A stretch of DNA of 57,186 bases from Candidatus Sulfopaludibacter sp. SbA3. GTDB taxonomy: Bacteria > Acidobacteriota > Terriglobia > Bryobacterales > Bryobacteraceae. Made by a program: the position numbers and the translations under genes. Under the pieces are notes generated by a model. The model made no database searches. It was not told the origin of the DNA and saw nothing but the letters and a program-made list of their open reading frames with translations. The stretch spans positions 1-57,186 of the forward strand of contig CAMDED010000031.1 in the NCBI GenBank assembly GCA_945893365.1, given 5' to 3'. This document shows positions 27,318 through 36,534 of the stretch, piece after piece (position 1 is the first letter of the stretch; each line of letters opens with the position of its first letter).

Positions 27318-27340
27318 CTATTGAATCGGCGATTGAATAG
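27318..27340. promoter_or_regulatory. Near-perfect 23-bp palindrome, operator candidate
   Basis: The site reads CTATTGAATC-GGC-GATTGAATAG; apart from the centre base only one symmetric pair mismatches. It lies in AT-rich sequence upstream of the HTH regulator and also contains TTGAAT twice in direct orientation. A homodimeric XRE-type regulator would bind such a site, so autoregulation is the simplest reading. Confidence 0.6.
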
Positions 27341-27516
27341 CAAGAGCTCGACTGTCCGCCTTAACGCTCGGCAAACGTTCGAGGTCCGCTGGCCGGGCAG
27401 CGAACGCGAAGAGAGTGGTATTGGAACGCGACCTTCGGTAATCCCGTTCTCGGGCGGCACAAAACAGCAGATACTATTGGCCGCCCGAGAAACGAGCGTC
27501 GCGGCGAACTCGCCGT

Positions 27517-30500
27517 TCAGAACTCGATCTTGAGAACAATCATCTGATACAGGCGACCGCCCTGGCCGGAGAAACTCCCCTGATTTCCCGAAATCTTCCC
27601 GAAATTCTGAGGATTGCGGAAGTCGACCGTGGCGTTCGGCTGATTGAAGAAGTAGCGCTTGAACGGATTGTTGACGTCGTAGCGCAGGGTGCCCTTGAGC
27701 CGTTCGAAGAACGTGAACGATTTCGAGATGCTCACCTGATGCCACAGCATTCCCGGACCCGTCTGGATGTTGCGGCCGGACATCCCCGCCGTGAAGGAGT
27801 TTGGATAGGCGAACGCGTTCAGATCGGCCCAGGGAAGCGCCAGCGCGGTCTGATGGCGGCTGGGACCGTGCGCATCCCACGGAATCTTGATGTCTTTGTA
27901 CGTCTTGCCGGGGGCCATGTCCGCGCGTTGTCCGCCAGGGAGATAGACGTTGTTGGTGCCGGTGTATCCAAAGGTCAGAGGAAGCCCGTTTTCAAGCGTC
28001 TGGATCACGTTCAACTCCCAATTCCCCAGCACGCCGTTCACGAACCAGTTGGCTTGGCTCATCCACTTCTTGCCCTTGCCGAAGGGCAGTTCGAGCAGAC
28101 CGTATGTAACCCAACGGTGAGTTACGTCATAGTTTGAGCGGGCCTTCTCCAGACGCCGGTTGAAGTACGTAAGCCCACCCGCGCCGCCGTCGTCGGAAGC
28201 CTCGTCAATCGCCTTCGCGAATGTGTAGAAGGAGGTGAGCGACAGGCCGTTCGTCATGCGCCGCTCCACTTTGAGGGTTCCGGAGTGGAATGACGAATGG
28301 CCGTAGTTGGAGTAGTGCTGGATGGCCCCAAAATGCGGGTAGGGCCGGAAGTTCTGATACTGATTGCGGATGCGGTCGAGGGTGGCGAAATCCGAAGCGA
28401 CGTTCAGGGGAATCTGATTGATGTCCCAGCGATTCAGCAGTCCCACGCCGGCCGATCCCTGGTAATTGGCCTCCATCAGGAGATTGCGTCCGAACTCCCA
28501 TTGCAGGCCGCCGTTCCAGTTCACCGTGTAGGGCATCCGCATGTTGGGGTCGTACCAGGAAGCGCTGCGGCCGCTGTAATTCGTCCCGACGAAGGGCGAA
28601 GTTCCGTCCGCCGCGATGGGAAACGCGATGCGTCCGGGACCGTTACGAAGATAGAACGCGACATCCGGATTCCCCGGCGCCGGCTGCAACGTCGCCGTCG
28701 CCAGGTACTCTTCAAAGTTCTCGTTCAGGCCGTTGGTCCACAGGTCGATGGTGTTCAGCGCCAGCCCGCCGCGGAACACGAGTTTCGGCGTGATGGTGTA
28801 GGCCGCGCCCAGCCGCGGCTGGAAATTGTTCAGATCGCGCTTCGAAAGCAGGCCCTTCGGATGAACCAGGCCGCCCTTGCGCCCGGTAAGCGAGTCCGTA
28901 ACGTCGGGACTGAACTGCGTCTGTTGTCCCCACTTCGTGGAGAACGGCGATTCATACTGCCAGCGCACGCCGGCGTTGAGAGTCAGCTTGGGAGTCACCT
29001 TCCAGTCATCCTGGAAGTAGGCCGCATGAGACCACCAGCGGGGAAGCCAGGTGGCGAGATCGCGCGTGAAGTCGGCGCGAACCACTCCGCCGAGCATGAA
29101 GGATGCGAAGGCATTGCCGGTGTTCGGCCGGAATGGGAACTCCGTTCCGCCAAAGCGGTACTGCCCCGAAGGCTCCGCGGCTATCTGGACATTGTGCCGC
29201 GTACGGAGGATCTCATAGCCCGCCTTAAACGTGTGCCGGCCGCGAACGACAGTCAGGTTTTCCTGAAGGCTCATGTTTTCGGCCACTTCTTTCGAAGCCC
29301 CGCCAGGGAAGTCGAAGTACAACTGGCCGCCCGTGGAGTTGCGGAAATTGGGCATCGTGTCCCCACTTACGCCCGGGATACCGAGTTTCTCCGCCCATCC
29401 CTGGTTCAAACTCTCCGGCGAACGGGTGGTGTTCCGCCGGTTCGCTCCGAAACGGATCTCGTTGATCACGGTTGGCGAGAGGGTCAGCGTGTCGGATACG
29501 ACAAGCTGATTCTGGTTGATCGGAATCGGAGTGACGTTAATGTCGAAAATGGGGTTGGCCACGGAGGTCTGCCAGCGGTCGCGGAACGACCGGTGCCGGA
29601 AATAGGATTCACGGCCGAAAACCTTGTGGCGGTCGGAAAACGAGTGATCGATCTTCCAGTCGAAACCGGTGCGGTAGGAACGGTAGACAGTATCGGCGGA
29701 CCGGTTATTCTGCGGGCCTTGCCGGTTGATGAACGCCTGATTGTTCCGGTTATTCTCCACTTCGTAGGGGTTGAAGCCCATGAACTTGTTGAACACCGGA
29801 TCGACTCGCGACAACGGAATGCGATTGCCCGCGAATTGGGTGCGTGAATAGGTTCCATCGGGCAGCACGCTCAGCGACGCGGGATCGAAAATCGGATCGC
29901 CGATGCCGCCGAAGGAGAAATCGCCCGCAAGCATAGCCGGAGAAGGCACGGCGCGGTCGAAATTCTCAGACGCCTTCTCGTGATGCCGCTGGAAGCCCCA
30001 CAGGAAGAAGGTGCGGTTGCGTCCGTCATAGATCTTCGGAATAGCCACGGGACCGGAGATGGATGCCGACATCAGATGGAAGCCGAACGAATTGGTCGGC
30101 TTGGCGGCGTCCTGCCAGTTGCGGTGGATGAAGTGCCGCGCCATATAGCGCTCCTCAGCCAGGCCGTGCAGTTTATTGGTGCCGCTCTTGAATACGATGC
30201 TCATGACGCCGCCGCCCGAATGGCCGTATTCGGCGGGCAGCACGGTCGTGATGACTTTGACCTCCTCCATGTTGTGCTCGACGGTGGACATGTTGCGTCC
30301 GGTGCCGATAACCCCGGTGCCGGGGGTCAGCGCCGACACCCCGTCGGACGTCATCGAAAACGCCCGCGAGCGCCCGCCGGCCGCGTGGCCGTAGCCGCCT
30401 TGCGAGGTGACGCCGGGTACGTACCACATCATCGATTCCACTTTCATCTGAGGCGAGGGCAGCTTGGAAAGTTGCACGCCGCTGACCAGATGGCCGGTGG

Positions 30501-30876
30501 AGGAGGTTTCGGTTTCGAGCAAGGTGGCCTGCGCGCCCACCTCGATCGATTCCACCACTTGTCCCACTTCGAGAATCGCGTCCACGCGCACGGTTTCCGT
30601 GGATCGAACGGCGATGGCGGTGCGAACCAGCTTCTTGAAGCCCTGCGCTTCAAACGTCACTTCGTAGGTGCCGGGGTTGAGATACGGTTGCCGGTACAGC
30701 CCCTGGTCATTCGTGGTCGGCGAATAACTGAAGCCCGTATCTTTGTCGGCCATGTGAATCCGGACGCTCGGAAGAATCGCTCCGGTCGAATCTGTTACGG
30801 TGCCGACGATGGTGCCTTGGCCGGTCTGCGCGGACGCAGTGACGGCGGTTACGAGGAGAATGGAAACGAGACGCAT
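27517..30876 (-). CDS. TonB-dependent outer-membrane receptor with an N-terminal carboxypeptidase-regulatory domain
   Basis: The protein has about 1119 residues. Signal peptide MRLVSILLVTAVTASAQ is followed by a CarboxypepD_reg domain (about 22-105; GTIVGTVTDSTGAILPSVRI, NPGTYEVTFEAQGFKK). A plug domain (about 115-220) contains VEEVKV-type sequence and EYGHSGGGVMSIVFKSGTNK. A large beta-barrel with alternating aromatic strands ends in MIVLKIEF, a typical terminal strand. ATG 30876 is chosen because the signal peptide begins there. Acidobacterial receptors of this 'Oar-like' type have unknown ligands, probably polymers or oligomers. It diverges from the second PSD1 gene, with 180 bases between the starts. 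Confidence 0.9.
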   Translation of the reverse strand: MRLVSILLVTAVTASAQTGQGTIVGTVTDSTGAILPSVRIHMADKDTGFSYSPTTNDQGLYRQPYLNPGTYEVTFEAQGFKKLVRTAIAVRSTETVRVDAILEVGQVVESIEVGAQATLLETETSSTGHLVSGVQLSKLPSPQMKVESMMWYVPGVTSQGGYGHAAGGRSRAFSMTSDGVSALTPGTGVIGTGRNMSTVEHNMEEVKVITTVLPAEYGHSGGGVMSIVFKSGTNKLHGLAEERYMARHFIHRNWQDAAKPTNSFGFHLMSASISGPVAIPKIYDGRNRTFFLWGFQRHHEKASENFDRAVPSPAMLAGDFSFGGIGDPIFDPASLSVLPDGTYSRTQFAGNRIPLSRVDPVFNKFMGFNPYEVENNRNNQAFINRQGPQNNRSADTVYRSYRTGFDWKIDHSFSDRHKVFGRESYFRHRSFRDRWQTSVANPIFDINVTPIPINQNQLVVSDTLTLSPTVINEIRFGANRRNTTRSPESLNQGWAEKLGIPGVSGDTMPNFRNSTGGQLYFDFPGGASKEVAENMSLQENLTVVRGRHTFKAGYEILRTRHNVQIAAEPSGQYRFGGTEFPFRPNTGNAFASFMLGGVVRADFTRDLATWLPRWWSHAAYFQDDWKVTPKLTLNAGVRWQYESPFSTKWGQQTQFSPDVTDSLTGRKGGLVHPKGLLSKRDLNNFQPRLGAAYTITPKLVFRGGLALNTIDLWTNGLNENFEEYLATATLQPAPGNPDVAFYLRNGPGRIAFPIAADGTSPFVGTNYSGRSASWYDPNMRMPYTVNWNGGLQWEFGRNLLMEANYQGSAGVGLLNRWDINQIPLNVASDFATLDRIRNQYQNFRPYPHFGAIQHYSNYGHSSFHSGTLKVERRMTNGLSLTSFYTFAKAIDEASDDGGAGGLTYFNRRLEKARSNYDVTHRWVTYGLLELPFGKGKKWMSQANWFVNGVLGNWELNVIQTLENGLPLTFGYTGTNNVYLPGGQRADMAPGKTYKDIKIPWDAHGPSRHQTALALPWADLNAFAYPNSFTAGMSGRNIQTGPGMLWHQVSISKSFTFFERLKGTLRYDVNNPFKRYFFNQPNATVDFRNPQNFGKISGNQGSFSGQGGRLYQMIVLKIEF

Positions 30877-31056
30877 TGCGAGAGACCTCTTCTCTAGAAG
30901 GGACGTTATCACCAAACAGGTGGAGTCCGCAAGGGCTGGCTCGTTAACTTTTTGCCAGGATGCGCGGCAACCGGGGGCGCACGACATCCGCAAGTCCCGC
31001 CTCCGGACGGACTGGCCCGGCCCCGCGCCTGTGGCATACTGGCAGTACCGGTGCAC

Positions 31057-33672
31057 ATGCGGCTGCCATTCGTTCTCCTGCTATTGACGCCTCTCCAAAC
31101 GGCAGGCGCCCAGACGCCCGCCGCGGCACAGGCCGACTTCTTCGAGAAGCGAGTCCGCCCCATCCTCGCCACGCGCTGCCAGAGCTGTCACGGCGCCAAA
31201 GTACAGTCCGCGGGATTGAACCTGACGAGCGCGGCCGGCTTCCGCGCCTTCTCCGCCCGCCTGCTTCCCGCGGTGAGCTATAGCGGCCCCGCCAAGATGC
31301 CTCCCACCGGCAAGTTGAGTGACGGGGAAATCGCCGCCTTGCGCGAGTGGGTGAACATGGGTGCGCCCTGGCCGGAATCGGAACCTGCCGGAACGCCCGC
31401 GGCGGATTTCTGGTCCTTTCGTCCCGTGAAGGTCCCCTCGCTGCCTCCCGTGAAGAATGAAGGCTGGGCGCGAAACCCGATCGACCGGTTTGTCCTCGCG
31501 CGGCTTGAGGAGCGCGGCCTCGCACCGGCGGCGCCGGCGGGGAAAGTCACGCTGATCCGCCGCGTCACCTACGATCTCACGGGTCTGCCGCCCTCGGAAG
31601 ACGAAGTGCGCGCGTTCGCCGCCGACGCGTCGCCCGAGGGTTTCGCGAAGATCGTCGACCGGCTGCTTGCCTCGCCCCGCTACGGAGAACGCTGGGGACG
31701 GCACTGGCTCGATGTCGCCCGCTATGCGGATTCGACCGGCGCGGACGAGGACCACCGTTATCCGCACGCCTGGCGCTATCGCGACTACGTCATCGACGCC
31801 TTCAACCGGGATCTGCCCTACGACCGCTTCATCCGCGAGCAAATCGCGGGCGACCTGCTGCCGGACGAGAAGGGCGGGGAAGTGAACACCGCCGGAATCG
31901 TCGCCACCGGATTCCTGGCCCTTGGACCGAAACTTATCGCCGAACAGGACAAGCCGAAAATGTTCTACGATATCGTCGACGAGCAGATCGACGTTACCGG
32001 AAAAGCGATCCTCGGACTGACCATCGCTTGCGCCAGATGCCACGATCACAAGTTCGACCCCGTCTCGACGAAAGACTACTATTCGCTCGCCTCCATCTTT
32101 GCCAGCACGAAGCAACTGGCGAAGCTCGAAGGGACCGTGTCCAAGCTCTATTTCGCACCGCTCGTCGGGCGCGATGCCGCGGAGCAATACGAATCGCACC
32201 AACAGAAGATCGAGGCCAAGAAGCTTGAAATCGACGAAGTGAAGGCGGAAGAGGCGCGCCGTTACCGCGATGCGCTTTCTCCCCGGATGGCGGAGTACAT
32301 GGTGGCGGCGCGCAAAGTGTACGTTGAATCAGCCGCGCCGGCGGATGCCGCAAAAGCCGCCTCGCTCGACGCCGCGCTGCTTGCCCGCTGGGTCGAGTAC
32401 CTGAAACCCGGTAAGGAGCGCCGGGCGCATCTCGAGCCCTGGTATCAGGCCGCGCCTTCGGATCTGGAGAGTACGGCGCGCCGCTACCAAACGGAGTTCC
32501 AGGAAGTGGCTGCGAAGCGCGACAAGAAATTCCAACCCGGCGATAATCGGTTCTTCACCGAGGTGGCAGCCGCGAAAGGGCCGCTCGGCATGCCGGATGC
32601 GCAGCGCGACAAGCCGCTCACCGCGGCTCTCGACGCCGAAATGGCGAAGTTGAAAGACAGCGCGCCCGCCGAGCCGCCTTTTGCCTGCGGTGTGGCGGAA
32701 GGCAAGAACGTGGATCAGCGCGTGTTTGTCCGTGGCAATCCGGCAGCGCTTGGAGACCCGGTGGCAAAGCGCTTTCCCTCCGTTCTCGCCGGCGAAAATC
32801 AGCCTCCGATCACGGCCGGGAGCGGACGCCTGGAGCTGGCCCACTGGCTGACCGATGCACGCAATCCACTTACGGCGCGCGTAATGGCGAACCGTATCTG
32901 GCAGGGACATTTCGGCGAAGGGCTTGTCAGAACTCCGAGTAATTTCGGCCTGGCCGGTGAGCGCCCCTCGCATCCCGAGCTGCTCGATTGGCTGGCGACG
33001 GAGTTCGTGGCTCGCGGCTGGTCGATCAAAGCGCTGCACCGTTTGATCGTGCTGTCGAACACGTATCAGATGAGTGGAGCCGCCACGCCTGAAATGCGCG
33101 AGCTCGACGCCGACAACCGCCTGTTATCGCGCTTTAAGATGCGCCGTTTGGCGGTTGAGGAGATTCGCGATTCTTTGCTCGCGGCCGATGGCTCTCTCGA
33201 TTTGACCATGGGCGGATCGCTCCAGAAGGGGGAAGGCACCGACAAGGAATTCAGCGACGATCGCAAGAGCCCCAACCCGGACAACAGCACCCGGCGCACG
33301 GTTTACCTTCCGCTGCGGCGCTCGAATCTGGCGAGCATGTTTAACCTCTACGATTTTGGCGACGCCACGACCAGCACGGAAACCCGAGCGCAGACCAACG
33401 TCGCGCCGCAAGCGCTCTTCATGATGAACAGCGCGTTTGTGGCGACGCGCGCCCGAACACTTGCGACAAAAGTCATGGACGACCCGCGCGGTATCGAACG
33501 AGCCTGGTACCTGGTGCTTGGACGCGAACCCGAACCGGGCGAAAGGCAAGCCGCGCGCGACTATCTGGAACGCTTCCCTTCAAAATCGGGCGACGGCGCG
33601 GGACGCCTCCTGGCATGGTCGAGCCTCTGCCGTTCGCTCATGGCCTCGAACGATTTCATCTACGTACACTAG
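31057..33672 (+). CDS. PSD1-family protein with one cytochrome c segment
   Basis: The 871-residue paralogue of the protein at 22003-24900 has signal peptide MRLPFVLLLLTPLQTAGAQ. It carries a single haem motif CQSCH (41-45) in its N-terminal cytochrome segment (MPPTGKLSDGEIAALREWV). DUF1549 follows (LIRRVTYDLTGLPPSEDEV, RWGRHWLDVARYADSTGADE, CARCHDHKFDPVSTKDYY), then a helical linker and DUF1553 (LAHWLTDARNPLTARVMANR, ending SLCRSLMASNDFIYVH). One haem segment is missing relative to the other copy, so the electron path would differ. GTG 31051 is an alternative start. The DUF1501 partner follows after 7 bases. Confidence 0.9.
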   Translation: MRLPFVLLLLTPLQTAGAQTPAAAQADFFEKRVRPILATRCQSCHGAKVQSAGLNLTSAAGFRAFSARLLPAVSYSGPAKMPPTGKLSDGEIAALREWVNMGAPWPESEPAGTPAADFWSFRPVKVPSLPPVKNEGWARNPIDRFVLARLEERGLAPAAPAGKVTLIRRVTYDLTGLPPSEDEVRAFAADASPEGFAKIVDRLLASPRYGERWGRHWLDVARYADSTGADEDHRYPHAWRYRDYVIDAFNRDLPYDRFIREQIAGDLLPDEKGGEVNTAGIVATGFLALGPKLIAEQDKPKMFYDIVDEQIDVTGKAILGLTIACARCHDHKFDPVSTKDYYSLASIFASTKQLAKLEGTVSKLYFAPLVGRDAAEQYESHQQKIEAKKLEIDEVKAEEARRYRDALSPRMAEYMVAARKVYVESAAPADAAKAASLDAALLARWVEYLKPGKERRAHLEPWYQAAPSDLESTARRYQTEFQEVAAKRDKKFQPGDNRFFTEVAAAKGPLGMPDAQRDKPLTAALDAEMAKLKDSAPAEPPFACGVAEGKNVDQRVFVRGNPAALGDPVAKRFPSVLAGENQPPITAGSGRLELAHWLTDARNPLTARVMANRIWQGHFGEGLVRTPSNFGLAGERPSHPELLDWLATEFVARGWSIKALHRLIVLSNTYQMSGAATPEMRELDADNRLLSRFKMRRLAVEEIRDSLLAADGSLDLTMGGSLQKGEGTDKEFSDDRKSPNPDNSTRRTVYLPLRRSNLASMFNLYDFGDATTSTETRAQTNVAPQALFMMNSAFVATRARTLATKVMDDPRGIERAWYLVLGREPEPGERQAARDYLERFPSKSGDGAGRLLAWSSLCRSLMASNDFIYVH

Positions 33673-33679
33673 GAAAACG

Positions 33680-35098
33680 ATGGGCCCTCTCCGTTCGATT
33701 TCACGACGCCATCTGCTGAGGAGTTCCGCGTGCGGCTTCGGATTGATGGGACTTCAATCGCTTCTGGCGGAGGAAGGCCATGCCGACCCGCTCGCCGCCA
33801 AGCCGCCCCACTTCGCCGCCCGCGCCAAACGCGTGATTTTTCTGTTCATGCATGGCGGTCCGTCACAAGTGGACACGTTCGACCCCAAGCCCCGGCTCAC
33901 TCTCGACCACGGCAAGCCGCTTCCGTTCAAGCGTCCGCTCACCTTTGCCGAAGGCAGCACGGGAAACCTGCTGAAATCGCCATGGCAGTTCCGCCAGCAT
34001 GGGCAAAGCGGCATTCCGATCAGCGAGCTTTTTCCCAACGTCGCGCGGTTCGCGGACGACCTCTGCGTGCTCCGGTCGATGGTTGGCGATAGCGTCGCGC
34101 ACGGTGGCGCGGTGCTTCAGTTGCACACGGGGTCGAATACGTTTACGCGCCCCAGCATGGGTTCGTGGGTGGTCTATGGATTGGGCACGGAGAACCGGAA
34201 TCTGCCGGCGTTTCTCACCTTGAAGCCCGGCCTTTCGCACGGCGGAGCGAAGAACTGGAGCTCGGGCTTTCTGCCGGCTTCCTATCAAGGCACGGCGGTG
34301 GGCCATGGCGGCGTGAAAATCGACGACCTCACCGAGCCGATCGAGCACCTGAAGAATACCGGCCTCAGCGCCGAGCAGCAGCGATATGAGCTCGACATGA
34401 TCCAGAAAATGAACCGCGCGAGCACGGAGCGATGGCAGCAGGATTCCGAGCTCGATGCGCGCATTCAGGCGTTCGAGTTGGCGTTCCGCATGCAGACCGA
34501 AGCGCCCGAGGCGTTCGATATTTCGAAAGAAACGGAAGCGACGAAAAAGCTCTACGGACTTGACGGGCCCGAATCGCGCGATTTCGGATGGCAGTGTCTG
34601 ATGGCGCGAAGGCTTGCCGAGCGTGACGTGCGGTTCATCCAGATCAACCACGAATACGGGCCTGGCAATGAAGTCGGATGGGATGCGCATAGCGAGTTGA
34701 TCCGTCTCCACACGCGAACGGCGCTGCAGGTGGACCGGCCCATCGCCGGGCTCCTCGAAGATCTGAAGTCGCGCGGGCTGCTGAAGGACACGCTTGTGGT
34801 GTGGGGCGGCGAGTTCGGGCGCACGCCGATCGCGCAGGCGGGCGACGGCCGCGACCACAACCCATACGGCTACTCGATGTGGATGGCGGGCGCAGGCGTG
34901 AAGCCGGGGACGACGTACGGAGCGACCGACGAGTTTGGCTATTACGCCGTCGAAGACCGCATGCATATCAACGATCTGCACGCGACTATTCTGCACATCC
35001 TGGGACTGAACCACGAACGGCTGACATATCCGTACGGCGGGCGCGCGTTTCGACTGACGGACGTGGCCGGCAAAGTGGCCACGAAGATTTTGGCGTAA
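33680..35098 (+). CDS. DUF1501 protein, Tat-exported, second copy
   Basis: The 472-residue protein has a twin-arginine signal (ISRRHLLRSSACGFGLMGLQ). Core segments are VIFLFMHGGPSQVDTFDPKP, AFLTLKPGLSHGGAKNW, MARRLAERDVRFIQINHEYG, LVVWGGEFGRTPIAQAGDGR and DHNPYGYSMWMAGAGVKPGT. ATG 33680, 7 bases after the PSD1 stop, is chosen because the Tat signal begins there; the frame is open further upstream but overlaps PSD1. The gene order (PSD1 then DUF1501) is reversed relative to the minus-strand copy (DUF1501 then PSD1), so the two pairs are not a simple inverted duplication. Confidence 0.9.
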   Translation: MGPLRSISRRHLLRSSACGFGLMGLQSLLAEEGHADPLAAKPPHFAARAKRVIFLFMHGGPSQVDTFDPKPRLTLDHGKPLPFKRPLTFAEGSTGNLLKSPWQFRQHGQSGIPISELFPNVARFADDLCVLRSMVGDSVAHGGAVLQLHTGSNTFTRPSMGSWVVYGLGTENRNLPAFLTLKPGLSHGGAKNWSSGFLPASYQGTAVGHGGVKIDDLTEPIEHLKNTGLSAEQQRYELDMIQKMNRASTERWQQDSELDARIQAFELAFRMQTEAPEAFDISKETEATKKLYGLDGPESRDFGWQCLMARRLAERDVRFIQINHEYGPGNEVGWDAHSELIRLHTRTALQVDRPIAGLLEDLKSRGLLKDTLVVWGGEFGRTPIAQAGDGRDHNPYGYSMWMAGAGVKPGTTYGATDEFGYYAVEDRMHINDLHATILHILGLNHERLTYPYGGRAFRLTDVAGKVATKILA

Positions 35099-35273
35099 GC
35101 CCAATGCCGCTCAGTCTTAACCAAGCCGCTTGGGACCACTCTCCGATGGCCGACGATCCAGACGAAACCGGCCGTCGCCCTGAATGAGATCGGATGGTTT
35201 CCGCATACAACGACTACCTGCAAGTTTTGTAGATAGTCAAGGGGTACCCAAAAAAAGAATGTATTGCGGAGGA

Positions 35274-35297
35274 CCCTCCTCGGAAGGGCGTTTTTTT
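35274..35297 (+). terminator. Weak intrinsic terminator candidate
   Basis: A short stem (CCCT...AGGG) with a seven-base loop is followed by GCG and seven T's, about 175 bases after the DUF1501 stop. The stem is too short to be convincing. The 35099-35312 spacer holds nothing else I recognise. Confidence 0.3.
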
Positions 35298-35312
35298 CCG
35301 CTGAAGGGGGCG

Positions 35313-36509
35313 TCAGTGTGCCGCTGGCGGCCTGGCCGCAATCTTCACTGCGGCGTCGACTAGTTCCGCGTCCCGCCCGCGCGCCGCGGTCAACTGCAAG
35401 CCGAGCGGCATACGCGACACCGCGCCGCGCCCCATCGGAATCGAGATCGCCGGACACCCAAGGCCCGTCCACGGAGAGTTCATACGCGGGTCGCCAGTGG
35501 TCGCAAGGCCAGCCGGTGGCGGCCCTGGCGCGGAGGGCGTAAGCAGCACCGGATATTCGCGAAACACGGCGTCCATTGCGCGCCTGCCTTCCTCGATCGC
35601 CGCGAGCGCCTTCGCGTACTCATCGCGCGGAATCTTCAGCCCTTCTTCGATCAACCCTGCAAGCTTCTGCCCGATTCTCGCGCCATGCTCCCTCCAGGTT
35701 GCCTCGTGCGTGCGCGCTCCTTCATAGTTGTTGACCAGCCGCACCGCCGGCAACACGCGGGCGAACGCGGGCGGAAAGGCGATGGCGGGCAATTCCCGTG
35801 TCGCCGCGCGGAAGGCCTGTTCCATTTCGCCATCCACGCCGTCAAGCGTTTCCGGAACGGCGTACTCGAGCTTCGGAAACTGGAGACGCGCGTGTCCCAT
35901 CCGCTCCCACAACAGGCCCATGTCGGGCGCGGTTTCCGTGAACAGCCCCGGCGTGTCGAGCGACGGCGCGAAGGGAAGCACACCCGCCGTGGGCAGCGTT
36001 CCGAAAGTGGGCTTGAAGCCCGTGACGCCGCAGAAGGACGCGGGGCGCAGCACCGATCCCTGCGTCTGCGTGCCAAGCGCGAACGGAACCATTCCCGCGG
36101 CCACCGCCGCCGCCGAGCCGCTCGAACTTCCACCCGGCGTGTAGCGGCCGTCGCGGGGATTGCGCGTCGGGGCCGGGTCGAAATACGCAAACGCCGTTGT
36201 AGCCGTCTTCCCCATCAACACCGCGCCCCGCGACAAAAGGTCCGTCACCAGCGCGGCGTCGGACGAGCCCTTGCGGCCCGCATATATCGGCGATCCGTAT
36301 TCCGTCGCCATGCCGCGCGTTTCGAAAATGTCTTTTGCGCCGAACGGTACTCCCGCAAGCGGCCCGCGTCCGCCCCCGTCGCGAGGCGCGACCTCGACCC
36401 ACGCGCGCAACTCTCCGTCGCGCCCGGCGATTCGCTCAAGACACAGTTTCTTGATATCCGCGGCGCTCTTTTCGCCGGATTCCAGCCATTCGATGATTTG
36501 CCCTAGCAT
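35313..36509 (-). CDS. Amidase-signature family hydrolase
   Basis: The product is about 400 residues. The catalytic triad is visible: Lys61 (in PFGAKDIFE), the cis-Ser in the GGSSSGSAAAVAAG loop (about 129-134) and nucleophile Ser154 (TQTQGSVLRP, numbered from GTG 36515). The sequence also has the family's LLSRGAVLMGKT and PAISIPMG segments. Relatives hydrolyse aryl- and alkyl-amides; the GatA partners gatB and gatC are absent, so tRNA amidation is unlikely. Starts ATG 36509 and GTG 36515 are both possible. It is divergent from the DUF6807 gene with only about 25 bases between starts, so each promoter must lie within or at the edge of the other gene. Confidence 0.85.
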   Translation of the reverse strand: MLGQIIEWLESGEKSAADIKKLCLERIAGRDGELRAWVEVAPRDGGGRGPLAGVPFGAKDIFETRGMATEYGSPIYAGRKGSSDAALVTDLLSRGAVLMGKTATTAFAYFDPAPTRNPRDGRYTPGGSSSGSAAAVAAGMVPFALGTQTQGSVLRPASFCGVTGFKPTFGTLPTAGVLPFAPSLDTPGLFTETAPDMGLLWERMGHARLQFPKLEYAVPETLDGVDGEMEQAFRAATRELPAIAFPPAFARVLPAVRLVNNYEGARTHEATWREHGARIGQKLAGLIEEGLKIPRDEYAKALAAIEEGRRAMDAVFREYPVLLTPSAPGPPPAGLATTGDPRMNSPWTGLGCPAISIPMGRGAVSRMPLGLQLTAARGRDAELVDAAVKIAARPPAAH

Positions 36510-36534
36510 ACCCACTCGTGTTCTACTGTCTCAC

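Noticed and set aside
28297-29847. 516-codon open frame on the plus strand
   Set aside because: It lies wholly antisense to the TonB receptor, whose domains, signal peptide and C-terminal strand are clear. High GC content leaves the opposite strand open.
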